DNA of 64,000 nt. It comes from Halomicrobium sp. LC1Hm. GTDB lineage: Archaea; Halobacteriota; Halobacteria; Halobacteriales; Haloarculaceae. The notes under the pieces are model-generated. The model was not told the DNA's origin, ran no database searches, and saw only the letters and a program-made list of their open reading frames with translations. Below, in pieces: positions 35,574 through 43,852 of the stretch (the first letter of the stretch is position 1; every line of letters starts with the position of its first letter). Position numbers and translations under genes: made by a program. The stretch is from NCBI RefSeq assembly GCF_009617995.1, contig NZ_CP044130.1, positions 1 to 64,000 of the forward strand. The letters run 5' to 3'.

Positions 35574-35988
35574 CGAGCACCACCCTGTCGCCGGCTCTCG
35601 TCAGGTAACCGTCGCCACACGCCCCACAGCGGTCGCCGACCGACGCGGCCGACGAGTCGAACTCCGTCCCGCAGTTGGGGCAGGTGAGAGATCGATCCGT
35701 CTCGGTGGCGTCGTCGTCGGGCGCTGTGTTCGCTGCCGGTGTCTCGAAGTCCTCGACATCGACGTCGGGAGTCGGACGCTCGGACCGCCACGGTGGGATT
35801 CCGTAGATCGCGACCAACGTCGCACCGACGAGCACGACACTGGTGATCGCGCCAGCGAGACTGGTTTGCAGGGGAGTGAGCGAGAGGCCGAGGACGTCGA
35901 CAACCATCGATACGACGAATCCGATACCGAGGCTGACGACGAAGACTGCGGGGAAGACGACTTTCGTCGACGTGCTGAGTCGGCCCAT
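35560..35988 (-). CDS. Membrane protein with C-terminal zinc ribbon
   Basis: This 142-residue protein has two N-terminal hydrophobic helices (residues 10-32 and 42-64), an acidic linker, and a zinc ribbon with C-P-N-C and C-G-A-C pairs (residues 100-125). The zinc ribbon faces the cytoplasm if the short loop is outside. It is the first gene of a unit running into kinases 3 and 2; the 14-bp overlap with kinase 3 suggests a physical complex. A TATA-like CTTTATTACC lies about 40 bp upstream. Confidence 0.8.
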   Translation of the reverse strand: MGRLSTSTKVVFPAVFVVSLGIGFVVSMVVDVLGLSLTPLQTSLAGAITSVVLVGATLVAIYGIPPWRSERPTPDVDVEDFETPAANTAPDDDATETDRSLTCPNCGTEFDSSAASVGDRCGACGDGYLTRAGDRVVLDDGE

Positions 35989-36149
35989 CTCAGTTACGAG
36001 TTGCTTGCTGGATGACGGTAATAAAGGTGCCTACCGCCACTCAAGACGGCCGGAGTGGAGATCCCTCGGGCGACGGGCTCCGACGCCGCTGGGACACGTC
36101 GTCGACTGCACCGGGCGAGGGTGGCGGCTGGTGGTTTCGAGTGGCTGCC

Positions 36150-37190
36150 CTACAGCGACGGGACGAGCTGGGAGCGCGTCAGCAGCTCACAGAGCTGCTC
36201 GCCGTCGACGAGGCGGACCTGTTCGCTCATCCGTTCGACGCTCTCTCTGGCGTTCTCGGTGAAGCTCGAACTGGTGACGACGGCGACGGAGTCGGCGTCG
36301 AACTCGACGAACAGTCCGGCGGTCCGCTGGACCGTGCGCACCCCCACTTTGTTGCCTGGCTTGTACTGTTTGGCCTGGACCAGTTCGCGCGTGCCGTCGG
36401 CCTGGGCGATGACGTCGACGTTGTAGTCCTGGACGTACTTCGTGGTCCGGGCGTCGAACCCGCCCTCTCGCCAGAGATCCGCGATCAGCACCTCGAACTC
36501 GCGGTGTGAACAGGACAGCAGATCGTCGCTGGTCCACTCGCCGTCGGTGGCGGCGTTCAGGCGTTCGGCGACGGTGTCGATGCGGTCCGTGTCGCGCTCG
36601 GCGATCGCCTCGTCCAGTGTCCCCCCGAGAGTGGCCTCGGCGCGTCCGAGCTGTGGTTCGCCGACGGCCGACAGCGCGGCGAACAGCTGGTCGGCACGGC
36701 GGACCACGACGGCGGTGCGATACAGCTCGTGGCCGGCCGACCGGAGCGACGAGAGACCGCCGCTCAGATCGTCCGCGACGGCAGCGTCCCCGGCGTCTCG
36801 GAGTCGATCGACGGCCGTCGCGACCGGCGCACTGGGATAGCGCTCCTGGAGTTCGAACGCCAGCGCGGCGAACGCGAAGAGAGCGTCACAGTAGTCGAGA
36901 ACCGCGGCGCGCCGACGCGCTTCGATCGACTGGTCGTTGGCCACGTCGACGAGTCGTTCGGTGATCGCCTCGATGGGCAGTGAGAGAGACTCCTGCTCGG
37001 ACAACGTCTGTCCGCGTTCGATTGTCGAGCGAAAGCGTCGTTTGCGGCGCTCTCCGACGGTCTCGCGTGGCTCGGTATCGTCGAGCGCGGGTTCGAAAAA
37101 CTCCGTGAGGTCGAAGGCGGGCTCGACATCGGAGTGGGCAGCGTACTCAGCCGTCAGGGTCTCGACAGCCCTCGCAACCGAATCGAACAT
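36150..37190 (-). CDS. Mrr-like PD-(D/E)XK restriction endonuclease-fold protein
   Basis: This 346-residue protein has a helical N-terminal part (1-230) and a C-terminal Mrr-type domain: F-E-V-L-I-A-D-L-W..G-G-F-D-A, then Y-N-V-D-V-I-A with the catalytic Asp and the Q-A-K of V-Q-A-K-Q-Y near residue 280. The domain ends with the usual V-V-T-S-S-S-F-T and E-x-A-R pattern. Such proteins cleave modified or foreign DNA. No methylase is present. Its place inside the kinase island hints at a defence setting. Confidence 0.82.
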   Translation of the reverse strand: MFDSVARAVETLTAEYAAHSDVEPAFDLTEFFEPALDDTEPRETVGERRKRRFRSTIERGQTLSEQESLSLPIEAITERLVDVANDQSIEARRRAAVLDYCDALFAFAALAFELQERYPSAPVATAVDRLRDAGDAAVADDLSGGLSSLRSAGHELYRTAVVVRRADQLFAALSAVGEPQLGRAEATLGGTLDEAIAERDTDRIDTVAERLNAATDGEWTSDDLLSCSHREFEVLIADLWREGGFDARTTKYVQDYNVDVIAQADGTRELVQAKQYKPGNKVGVRTVQRTAGLFVEFDADSVAVVTSSSFTENARESVERMSEQVRLVDGEQLCELLTRSQLVPSL

Positions 37191-37326
37191 TGCCGGAGAT
37201 ATGCCACCGTGTGCGCATAAAACGTCTCCATAGCACCCCCACGCCGTTCTCGTCTTCGACTTCGATACCTTCGAGGGCAGGACCAGAGTGCGGTTCTGAA
37301 CGAGACCGGCCAGCCACAGGCGGCGT

Positions 37327-37764
37327 TCAGCTGTCCTCCAGCAGATCGAGAGTCTTCTGATCGCGGTCGCCGTCGTAGTACCGCTCCAGTGCCGTGGCGA
37401 ACGGCGTCGGATCGTCGGCGACCGTCTCGAACAGCGTCATGGACGACCGGAACTTCAGATCGTCCGGCGAGCCGAAGATGTCGTTCGCGGAGCGCCCTTC
37501 GAGGTCGTCGACGATCGCGGTACACTCGCGTAATCGGGCTCCGAGAGTGGGATGGCGCAGGTAGGCGTCGGCTTTCGCTCGCGAGGCGATGGCGAACCGC
37601 TGGGCCATCTCACTCCGGCCGAGCCCGGCGACCTGGGGAAACACGAACCACATCCAGTGGCTGCGTTTCTGGCCCGACCGGAGTTCCCGCTTGACCGTCC
37701 CGATGACCGACTCCTGTGCCTCGACGAAGCGCTGTAGGTCGTGAGGGTCCGCTGCACTGGGCAT
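37327..37764 (-). CDS. DUF1810-family protein
   Basis: This 145-residue protein is started at the ATG at 37764, where the family sequence begins (D-P-H-D-L-Q-R-F-V-E-A-Q). It has the family hallmarks H-W-M-W-F-V-F-P-Q-V-A-G-L-G, a Y-L-R-H-P-T-L-G-x-R-L helix, and a D-x-x-K-F-R-S-S-M-T-L-F segment. DUF1810 proteins are small, helical and of unknown activity; links to NAD or ADP-ribose metabolism have been proposed from gene context. It lies in the same orientation as the Mrr-like gene, 136 bp away. Confidence 0.85.
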   Translation of the reverse strand: MPSAADPHDLQRFVEAQESVIGTVKRELRSGQKRSHWMWFVFPQVAGLGRSEMAQRFAIASRAKADAYLRHPTLGARLRECTAIVDDLEGRSANDIFGSPDDLKFRSSMTLFETVADDPTPFATALERYYDGDRDQKTLDLLEDS

Positions 37765-37884
37765 CGAGTGCCCGTTCGACGCGCTGGCGCTTAGTTGCCC
37801 CGGCGTCACCGTCGAGACCCGTCGGTAACACGGCGGGGGCGCGCAGACTCAACAGTTTTGGCGCTGGCGTGCCGTCGTGGCCAC

Positions 37885-38721
37885 ATGGCAGGACTCGACT
37901 CGGAGATGGAGCGCCGTTTCGACAAGTCGATATCTGAGTTACAGGCCGAAGCCGACCAGTTCAAGACGCGGGCCCAGTCCGACCCGGCGGTCGTCGCCAC
38001 GTACCTGCCACGGCTGCGAAAGCTCCTGGAAGCCGCGGGCTACAGCCGCGACGAGATGATGGTCAGAGACGACGTGCAGCGGACGATACTGGCGATCGCG
38101 GACCAGCGGCCGGAGGCGCTCGCCGACGAGTACCCCGACCTGGTGGCGGCGTTCCTCGACACGCGCGAGACGAGAGTCCTGGCCCAGCGACTCCTGCACA
38201 ACTGCGCCGAGCTCTGGGCCGATGGCGTGACGCGCCAGGAGATCACGGATGGGCTCGACGTGGTGGAAGGCGAGATCGTCGATCAGCTCGCAGACATCGC
38301 GGAGCAGGTCGACGACGACGGCCGGGTGCCGGGCAACGGTGCCACGGCGATGGTGCTCAGCCAGCGGGTGGCCGACTTCGCTCACAGCGTCGCGGGCCGC
38401 CAGCAACTCGTCGTCGAGGCCGCCTCTGACGCGCTGTTCGACCTCGTCCGGTTCCACGCCAGCGAGAAAGGAGTCGACCCGATCGACGGAGCCGTCGATC
38501 TGCGATCTCGATACGAGACCGCCAGCGAGCCGTTCGTACGCGGCTTCTCCGATCGGGGGACGATCGAAGCGATGCGAGAGACCGAGGAGACCCAGACGAA
38601 GAACTACGTCCTCCGCTACGTGGTCGACGCACTGGTCGGCACGTCCCTGATCGTCAGCGTCGAGCGAAGCGAGGCCCGAATGTTACGGATCGAGGCGGTC
38701 CTCGCCGAGCGAGATCAGTGA
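37885..38721 (+). CDS. Helical protein of unknown function
   Basis: This 278-residue protein is started at the ATG at 37885. It is predicted to be almost wholly helical, with charged amphipathic segments and no membrane span or signal. It shows no catalytic motif I can name. Its 3' end overlaps the end of kinase 4 on the opposite strand by 7 bp. A HEAT-like or four-helix-bundle adaptor for a neighbouring kinase is possible. Confidence 0.6.
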   Translation: MAGLDSEMERRFDKSISELQAEADQFKTRAQSDPAVVATYLPRLRKLLEAAGYSRDEMMVRDDVQRTILAIADQRPEALADEYPDLVAAFLDTRETRVLAQRLLHNCAELWADGVTRQEITDGLDVVEGEIVDQLADIAEQVDDDGRVPGNGATAMVLSQRVADFAHSVAGRQQLVVEAASDALFDLVRFHASEKGVDPIDGAVDLRSRYETASEPFVRGFSDRGTIEAMRETEETQTKNYVLRYVVDALVGTSLIVSVERSEARMLRIEAVLAERDQ

Positions 38722-40325
38722 TCGGGGGCGTCCATCGCGGCGAGCACCGCCGCGAGAGACCGATCGTCGCACCTGGCGATCGCGTCGGCGAGTGACAGCT
38801 CGTCGGTTCCGGAGTCGATCCCGTCGATTGCCGCCGCGAGGTCTCGCTCGCTGCCCTCGGGGAACGCAGCCGGGTCGAACCAGCCGTCGGTCCGCAGGTC
38901 GCCGCTCCCCCCAGCGTCGTCCTCGGACGTATCGCCGTCCGTCTCGGGGCTGTCGTCCGCCGAAGACTCGCCGTCCTCGGAGCGTTCCTCTCTGATCTGC
39001 TCGACGCGCTCCCTGAAGCTCAGATCCTCGTCCTCGCTCTCGTCCGCTTCGGCGGTGTCCGTGTCGTCGTTCGAGGGTGATTCTCCGTCCTCGGAGCGTT
39101 CCTCCCTGATCTGCTCGACGCGCTCTCTGAAGCTCAGATTCTCGTCCTCTCCGCTCTCGTCCGCTTCGGCGGTGTCCGAGTCGTCGTCCGACGATGATTC
39201 GCCGTCCTCGGATCGCTCCTCTCTGATCTGTTCGACGCGCTCCCTGAAGGTCAGGTCCTCGTCGGGGTCGTCGGTGTCCGTGTCCGTCGCGTCGTCCTCG
39301 CTAGAGGCAACTTCGGTCGAATCGGCGTCCGTGGATGCGCTCTCTGCGGCGTCGACGCGGGGCGAGCGGTCGTCTGCCGAGAGGCGGTCGGCGACGATGG
39401 GAGGGAGCGCGCTATCCGTCCGGGCCGCCTGGAGTGCTTGCCTGAAGATCTGGATGGCGTCGTAGCGGTCGCGCTTGCTCGTTTCGAGGGCGGTCGAGAC
39501 GATGGCGTCGAGTGCCGGAGACACGTCGTCGCGGTGCGCGCTCGGCGGTGCTGGCGGATCACCGTACACGACGTCGTGCATGACGCTCATCCGGTTGCCG
39601 ACGTAGGGCGGGCGACCGGTGAGCAGCGCGTAGACCAGCGCTCCGACCTGGTACACGTCGGTCAGCATGTCCGGGTCGCCGAACTCGTCGGGTTCGAACT
39701 GCTCGGGTGCGGCGTAGGTGACCGAGAGTCCCTCCATCGTGCGGGTGTGTTCCGAGAGCGAGCGGGCGAGCCCCCAGTCGGCGATCTTCGGCACATCCCA
39801 GGCGTCGCCCGACGTGGTTCGAAACAGCACGTTCGACGGTTTGACGTCGAGGTGGGCGACCCCGTAGTTGTGGGCGAGTTCGATCCCGCGACAGACACAC
39901 TCGCCGACCCACAGGGCTTCGTCCAGTGCCAGCCCGTCGGTGCCGTCGAGGCGCTGGGCGAGGTCGCCGCCGTCCATGAACTCCATCGCGATCCAGGGCA
40001 GGCGCTCGCCGGTGTCGATCACGCCGACGACGTGCTCGGAGTCCGCCCACCGGCGCTTCTCGCGCTCGCGGCGGTCGACCAGCTCCCAGGTGCGGGCCTC
40101 TTCCAGGAACGTCTCGACCACGTCACCGGTCAGCGTTCCGGGGTCTGCGGGCTCCTTGAGAGCGATCCGATCGGGCGGCTCGTCGTCCGGGACGGCCGCC
40201 TCGTAGACGAGTGCCTGTCCACCGGCGTCGAGCGGGGACTTCGCGGCGTCGATCGTCCGGTAATCGAGGTCTCGACGCGGCGGACTCGCGACCGCCGAGC
40301 GGTCGGGAATCCGAGGATCAGTCAT
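38715..40325 (-). CDS. Ser/Thr protein kinase with acidic tandem repeats (kinase 4)
   Basis: This protein has 536 residues. The kinase domain (20-300) closely matches kinase 2: I-A-L-K-E-P, P-W-I-A-M-E-F-M-D-G-G, H-L-D-V-K-P-S-N, D-W-G-L-A, Y-A-A-P-E-Q-F. The C-terminal part has three near-identical 38-39-residue units, each with the core FRERVEQIREERSEDGES followed by an Asp/Ser/Glu-rich spacer. A final helical domain ends at A-M-D-A-P-D-H. The charged helix plus serine-rich spacer could be a docking or autophosphorylation array. It lies 56 bp after kinase 5 and is probably co-transcribed with it. Confidence 0.92.
   Translation of the reverse strand: MTDPRIPDRSAVASPPRRDLDYRTIDAAKSPLDAGGQALVYEAAVPDDEPPDRIALKEPADPGTLTGDVVETFLEEARTWELVDRREREKRRWADSEHVVGVIDTGERLPWIAMEFMDGGDLAQRLDGTDGLALDEALWVGECVCRGIELAHNYGVAHLDVKPSNVLFRTTSGDAWDVPKIADWGLARSLSEHTRTMEGLSVTYAAPEQFEPDEFGDPDMLTDVYQVGALVYALLTGRPPYVGNRMSVMHDVVYGDPPAPPSAHRDDVSPALDAIVSTALETSKRDRYDAIQIFRQALQAARTDSALPPIVADRLSADDRSPRVDAAESASTDADSTEVASSEDDATDTDTDDPDEDLTFRERVEQIREERSEDGESSSDDDSDTAEADESGEDENLSFRERVEQIREERSEDGESPSNDDTDTAEADESEDEDLSFRERVEQIREERSEDGESSADDSPETDGDTSEDDAGGSGDLRTDGWFDPAAFPEGSERDLAAAIDGIDSGTDELSLADAIARCDDRSLAAVLAAMDAPDH
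38955..39265 (-). repeat. In-frame tandem repeat, three units of 114-117 bp inside kinase 4
   Basis: The DNA encoding FRERVEQIREERSEDGES and the following acidic spacer recurs with period 114 then 117 bp. Identity between units is high at the nucleotide level, so the array is recent or kept alike by recombination. The unit number could vary between strains without shifting the frame. Confidence 0.85.
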
Positions 40326-40381
40326 TGGCCAGGTGTTGGGCAGAGAGCGACATCAAGCTTGGCGACGACAGCGACCGTGGT

Positions 40382-43282
40382 CTACTCCTCGCCGAGCGCG
40401 GACACGACGCCGTCGTGCGTGGCGACGTACACCGTGCCCTCTGCCACTGCTGGCGACCCGTCGATGAGACTGCCGGCCCGGTAGTGCCACCGCTCGTCCC
40501 CCGTCGCGGCGTCCAGCGCGTACAGACACTCGTCCCAGCTCCCGACGAAGAGGGTGTCGTCGGCGACGACCGGCGCACTGTTGATCTGTCCCGTCGTGTC
40601 GTAGCGCCAGCGTTCGGTGCCACTGTCCGCGTCGATCGCGAGGACGTAGCCGTCGATACTGCCCGCGTACACGGTGTCACCACAGATCGCCGGTGCCGAC
40701 CGGCCGTTGCCACCGGCGTCGAACGTCCAGCGCTCGGTGCCCGTGTCGGCGTCGAGGGCCACGACGCACCCGTCGTTGGTGCCCGTATAGAGGACGCCGT
40801 CCGAGACCGCTGGCGTCGACATCGCCGGTCCGCCGGTGGGGTAGCGCCACAGGTGCTCGCCGGAGTCGGCATCCAGCGCGGCGAGGATGCCGGCCCCACT
40901 GGAGGCGTACACCGTCCCGTCGACGACAGTGGGGACCGCGCCGATCTTGCCGTCGGTCTCGACGGCCCACCGCTCGTCGCCCGTCGTGGCGTCCAGCGCG
41001 TAGACGTGCTTGTCGTAGCTGCCGACGTACACCGTCCCGTCGACCACTGCGGGCGCGGCGTCGACCATTCCGCCCGTTTCGACCGCCCAGCGAGTCTCTC
41101 CGGTCGCGGCGTCGAGCGCGTACACGTGCTTGTCGTGGCTGCCGACGTACACCGTCCCGTCGACGACCGTCGGCGGCGACTGGACCGGATTGTCGGTCTC
41201 GTAGCTCCACCGCGTCTCACCGGACGCCGTCGCCAGTGCGTAGACGGCCATATCGTCGCTCCCGACGTACAGCGTGTCGTCGACGACGGTCGGTCCACCC
41301 TTGATCGAATCGCCCGCCTGGAACGTCCAGCGTTCGGTGACGGGTGGCGTGGGACCGACCGCACTCTGTCGCGGGCCGGATCGCGACGCGCTCCCGTGGA
41401 GGGTCGGCCAGTCGCGGTCGTCGGCCGTCGGCCCCGAGCGGTCCGCACTCGTCGTTTCCGGCGCGGGGGGATCGGTCGTCGGAGTGGGGTCGCGGTCTGC
41501 CGTCGCGGGCTCGGTCGCGCTCTCCGAGTCGTCCGGCGTCGACTCCCACTCCCCAGCGATCCGCTCCAGGGCGCGACGGAGGTCGATCGTCGCCTCGTAC
41601 CGATCGGCCGGGTCCCGCGCCAGTGCGCGCTCGAACACGTCGTCGAGAGCGGCCGGCAACTCTGGACGGCGCTCGCTGGGCGGCCTGTGATCGGCGTCGA
41701 GGACGCGCTCGATGCGCTCTCGTTCCGGGGTCGCGGCGAAGTCGTCGACGAACGGATGCGTTCCGGTGAACAGCTCGTAGAGGACGATCCCGAGCTGGAA
41801 CTGGTCGGTCCGCTGGTCCGTCGTGCCCTGACCGTCCTGTTCGGGGGCGCAGTAGCCGGGCGTCGAGATGCCGACGGCGGCCCCCTGGCCCAGCAGCGAC
41901 CGGGAGAGCTCCCAGTCGGCGACTTTCGGAATCGGCCACCGGTCGGGCTCGCCGGAGGTAAACAGGACGTTCGACGGCTTCAGGTCGAGGTGGACGACGC
42001 CGCGGTGGTGGGCGTGCCAGACCGCGTCGACGAGTCGCTGTGCGGTCCAGAGCGACTGCTCGACCGTCGCGTCCTCGGCGACGGCGCGAAGGTCCGGTCC
42101 GTCGACGACCTCCGTGGCGATCCAGGGCACCGGCGCATCGCCGCGGAGCCAGGGGAGCGGGTCGTACCCCCAGTCGATCACCGAGACGACGTTCGGGTGG
42201 TCGTCGAGGCCGGCCCACTGCCGGGCCTCGTGATCGAACCCGTCGATCGTCTCCTCGGTCAGCGTCCCGTGTCGAGCGGGATGTTTCACGGCGATGTCGT
42301 CCGGCCCGTCCTCGCCGGGGCGACGGACCCGGTGGACGACCGTCGTCGCGGTGCGGCCGATGACGTCGTCGTGGCGCAGTGCGGACGGGTCGAGCGACAC
42401 CGACGGCGTCTCTCCTCCCTCGTCGAGATCTGGTTCGTGTGCAGAGTCCATGGTCGTGGTTCGTTGGTGTTGCTGGCGATTCGACGCAGCCTGAGCGGTC
42501 TCTTCGGCGGCTGCGCTCTCGACGGAGTCACCGTCGAGCACCGCAAGCGCCCGTTCGGCGGCTTCGCGTACGCGCTGGTCGTCGTCGTCGAGTGTGTCCT
42601 GCAGATCGTCGACGGCCGGTTCGATCGCAGTCGGTCGTTCGCTGGCGACGTTTTGCAACGCCTCGGCGGCCGCAGTGCGTGTCGCGGCTTTCTCCTCGTC
42701 GAGGAGTGTCAGAAGCGAGTCGACGACGGGGACGACCGATCCGGGATAGGCGCTCGCGACGTTTTTGAGCGCGATGGCACCGGCGGCACGCGCCGTGTCA
42801 CGCTCGTCGTTTCGCAGCGACCGGAGCTCCGCGACCAGCGGCTGGATCGATTCGGGATACTCCGCTGGCGTCACAGTGGCGCGTGTCGCGTTGCGCGCCT
42901 CATAAAGGAGCGTCCGGAGGTCGGGAACCGCCGGTCGGACCTCCTCGGGGTGTGCCTCCGCGACCGCAGCGAGTGCGAGGGCGGCGTTCCCACGTAAACC
43001 CGGATGGGTGTCAGTGAGACACTGTCTGAGACCATCCACGGCAGGAACGACGGCGTCTGGTCGGTCCCGAGCGACGGTCGCAAGTGCCAGAGCCGCCCCA
43101 GCGCGAACGTCTCCGCCGTCCAGAGGGGCCTCGGCCGATTCAGCGGGCGATGCAGGAGCCGTCGGTTGGGGATACTCCAGCAGTTCAGTGAGTTCCTCGA
43201 TCTCGTCTGCAGCGACAGTGTGGCGCTCGGAGTCGGCTTTGGACCGGAGACGAGACACCCGCTGCAATGCATCGACACGCAT
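40382..43282 (-). CDS. HEAT-kinase-PQQ three-part Ser/Thr kinase (kinase 5)
   Basis: This protein has 966 residues. HEAT/armadillo-like repeats cover 1-255. The kinase domain (about 300-585) has a beta3 lysine in I-A-V-K-H-P, H-L-D-L-K-P-S-N and Y-C-A-P-E-Q. PQQ-type propeller repeats (about 645-966) have cores such as G-T-V-Y-V-G-S-H-D-K-H-V-Y-A-L-D. The Gly loop is degenerate (G-R-T-A-T-T-V) and the magnesium motif reads D-W-E instead of D-W-G, so activity may be reduced or altered. It combines the accessory modules of kinases 1/7 and 2. It is the first gene of a pair with kinase 4. Confidence 0.92.
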   Translation of the reverse strand: MRVDALQRVSRLRSKADSERHTVAADEIEELTELLEYPQPTAPASPAESAEAPLDGGDVRAGAALALATVARDRPDAVVPAVDGLRQCLTDTHPGLRGNAALALAAVAEAHPEEVRPAVPDLRTLLYEARNATRATVTPAEYPESIQPLVAELRSLRNDERDTARAAGAIALKNVASAYPGSVVPVVDSLLTLLDEEKAATRTAAAEALQNVASERPTAIEPAVDDLQDTLDDDDQRVREAAERALAVLDGDSVESAAAEETAQAASNRQQHQRTTTMDSAHEPDLDEGGETPSVSLDPSALRHDDVIGRTATTVVHRVRRPGEDGPDDIAVKHPARHGTLTEETIDGFDHEARQWAGLDDHPNVVSVIDWGYDPLPWLRGDAPVPWIATEVVDGPDLRAVAEDATVEQSLWTAQRLVDAVWHAHHRGVVHLDLKPSNVLFTSGEPDRWPIPKVADWELSRSLLGQGAAVGISTPGYCAPEQDGQGTTDQRTDQFQLGIVLYELFTGTHPFVDDFAATPERERIERVLDADHRPPSERRPELPAALDDVFERALARDPADRYEATIDLRRALERIAGEWESTPDDSESATEPATADRDPTPTTDPPAPETTSADRSGPTADDRDWPTLHGSASRSGPRQSAVGPTPPVTERWTFQAGDSIKGGPTVVDDTLYVGSDDMAVYALATASGETRWSYETDNPVQSPPTVVDGTVYVGSHDKHVYALDAATGETRWAVETGGMVDAAPAVVDGTVYVGSYDKHVYALDATTGDERWAVETDGKIGAVPTVVDGTVYASSGAGILAALDADSGEHLWRYPTGGPAMSTPAVSDGVLYTGTNDGCVVALDADTGTERWTFDAGGNGRSAPAICGDTVYAGSIDGYVLAIDADSGTERWRYDTTGQINSAPVVADDTLFVGSWDECLYALDAATGDERWHYRAGSLIDGSPAVAEGTVYVATHDGVVSALGEE

Positions 43283-43363
43283 TCTCTCACCGAACCCTCA
43301 TCTCTCAGAGAGTACATCGGAACAGGTGTTGAACTTTTTCGTGCGGAGTGACGGCCGACGGCG

Positions 43364-43669
43364 TCAGTTGATCTCCGGCTCGATCGTCAGCATCGTCCCC
43401 GAGATCCCCAGCGCCGCGCCGATGCCCGCCAGGACGACGATCAGTCGCTTCTCCTCGAACGTCAGCGAGAACAGCTGTGCGCCGATAGTCGCCTCTGCGT
43501 AGACGACGATGCCGCCGATGACCAGCCCCGCGATGGCCCCGAGCAGGATGCGCTGCTCCATCAGCGTGAACACGCCCAGTACGAGGACCGCACCGAGTAC
43601 GAGATTGACGAGCAGTGCCAGCGCCAGCGTCCACAGTGGTAGTGCCATATTGGATCGCTCCCAGTACAT
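43364..43669 (-). CDS. Small three-helix membrane protein
   Basis: The protein has 101 residues if started at the ATG at 43669, which lies about 24 bp after a reverse-strand TATA element (CTTTATG, 43690-43696). An internal ATG at 43648 would give 94 residues beginning MALPLW. It has three hydrophobic helices with E-Q-R and E-E-K-R loops. It is divergent from the HTH-kinase gene, and the shared promoter region holds a perfect palindrome. Role unknown; a membrane partner of kinase 6 is possible. Confidence 0.6.
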   Translation of the reverse strand: MYWERSNMALPLWTLALALLVNLVLGAVLVLGVFTLMEQRILLGAIAGLVIGGIVVYAEATIGAQLFSLTFEEKRLIVVLAGIGAALGISGTMLTIEPEIN

Positions 43670-43723
43670 CGTCCGATGCACACCAGATACATAAAGATTT
43701 GGCTTTGAAAGATGCAATATTGA

Positions 43724-43740
43724 GTCTCCAAAGTGGAGAC
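43724..43740. promoter_or_regulatory. Perfect 17-bp palindrome in a divergent promoter
   Basis: GTCTCCA-AAG-TGGAGAC has 7-bp arms and a 3-bp spacer. It lies between the TATA box of the leftward membrane gene (43690) and that of the rightward HTH-kinase gene (GCTATTACTT, 43821-43830). Kinase 6 carries its own winged HTH and is the obvious candidate to bind here. A single arm, TTGGAGAC, recurs just after the TATA at 53491. Confidence 0.6.
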
Positions 43741-43852
43741 AAGTGAGACCAGAACCGCGACGAACCACCGTCGGAAGACGCGCGTCGAAACGCCGGAGCG
43801 ATCTCGAACACTCGGGACAAGCTATTACTTTTGGCACGCGGATGGTGTGATA

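Noticed and set aside
40211-42997. Long open plus-strand frame opposite kinases 4 and 5
   Set aside because: Shadow of kinase 5; no recognisable domain, and codon bias follows the kinase frame.
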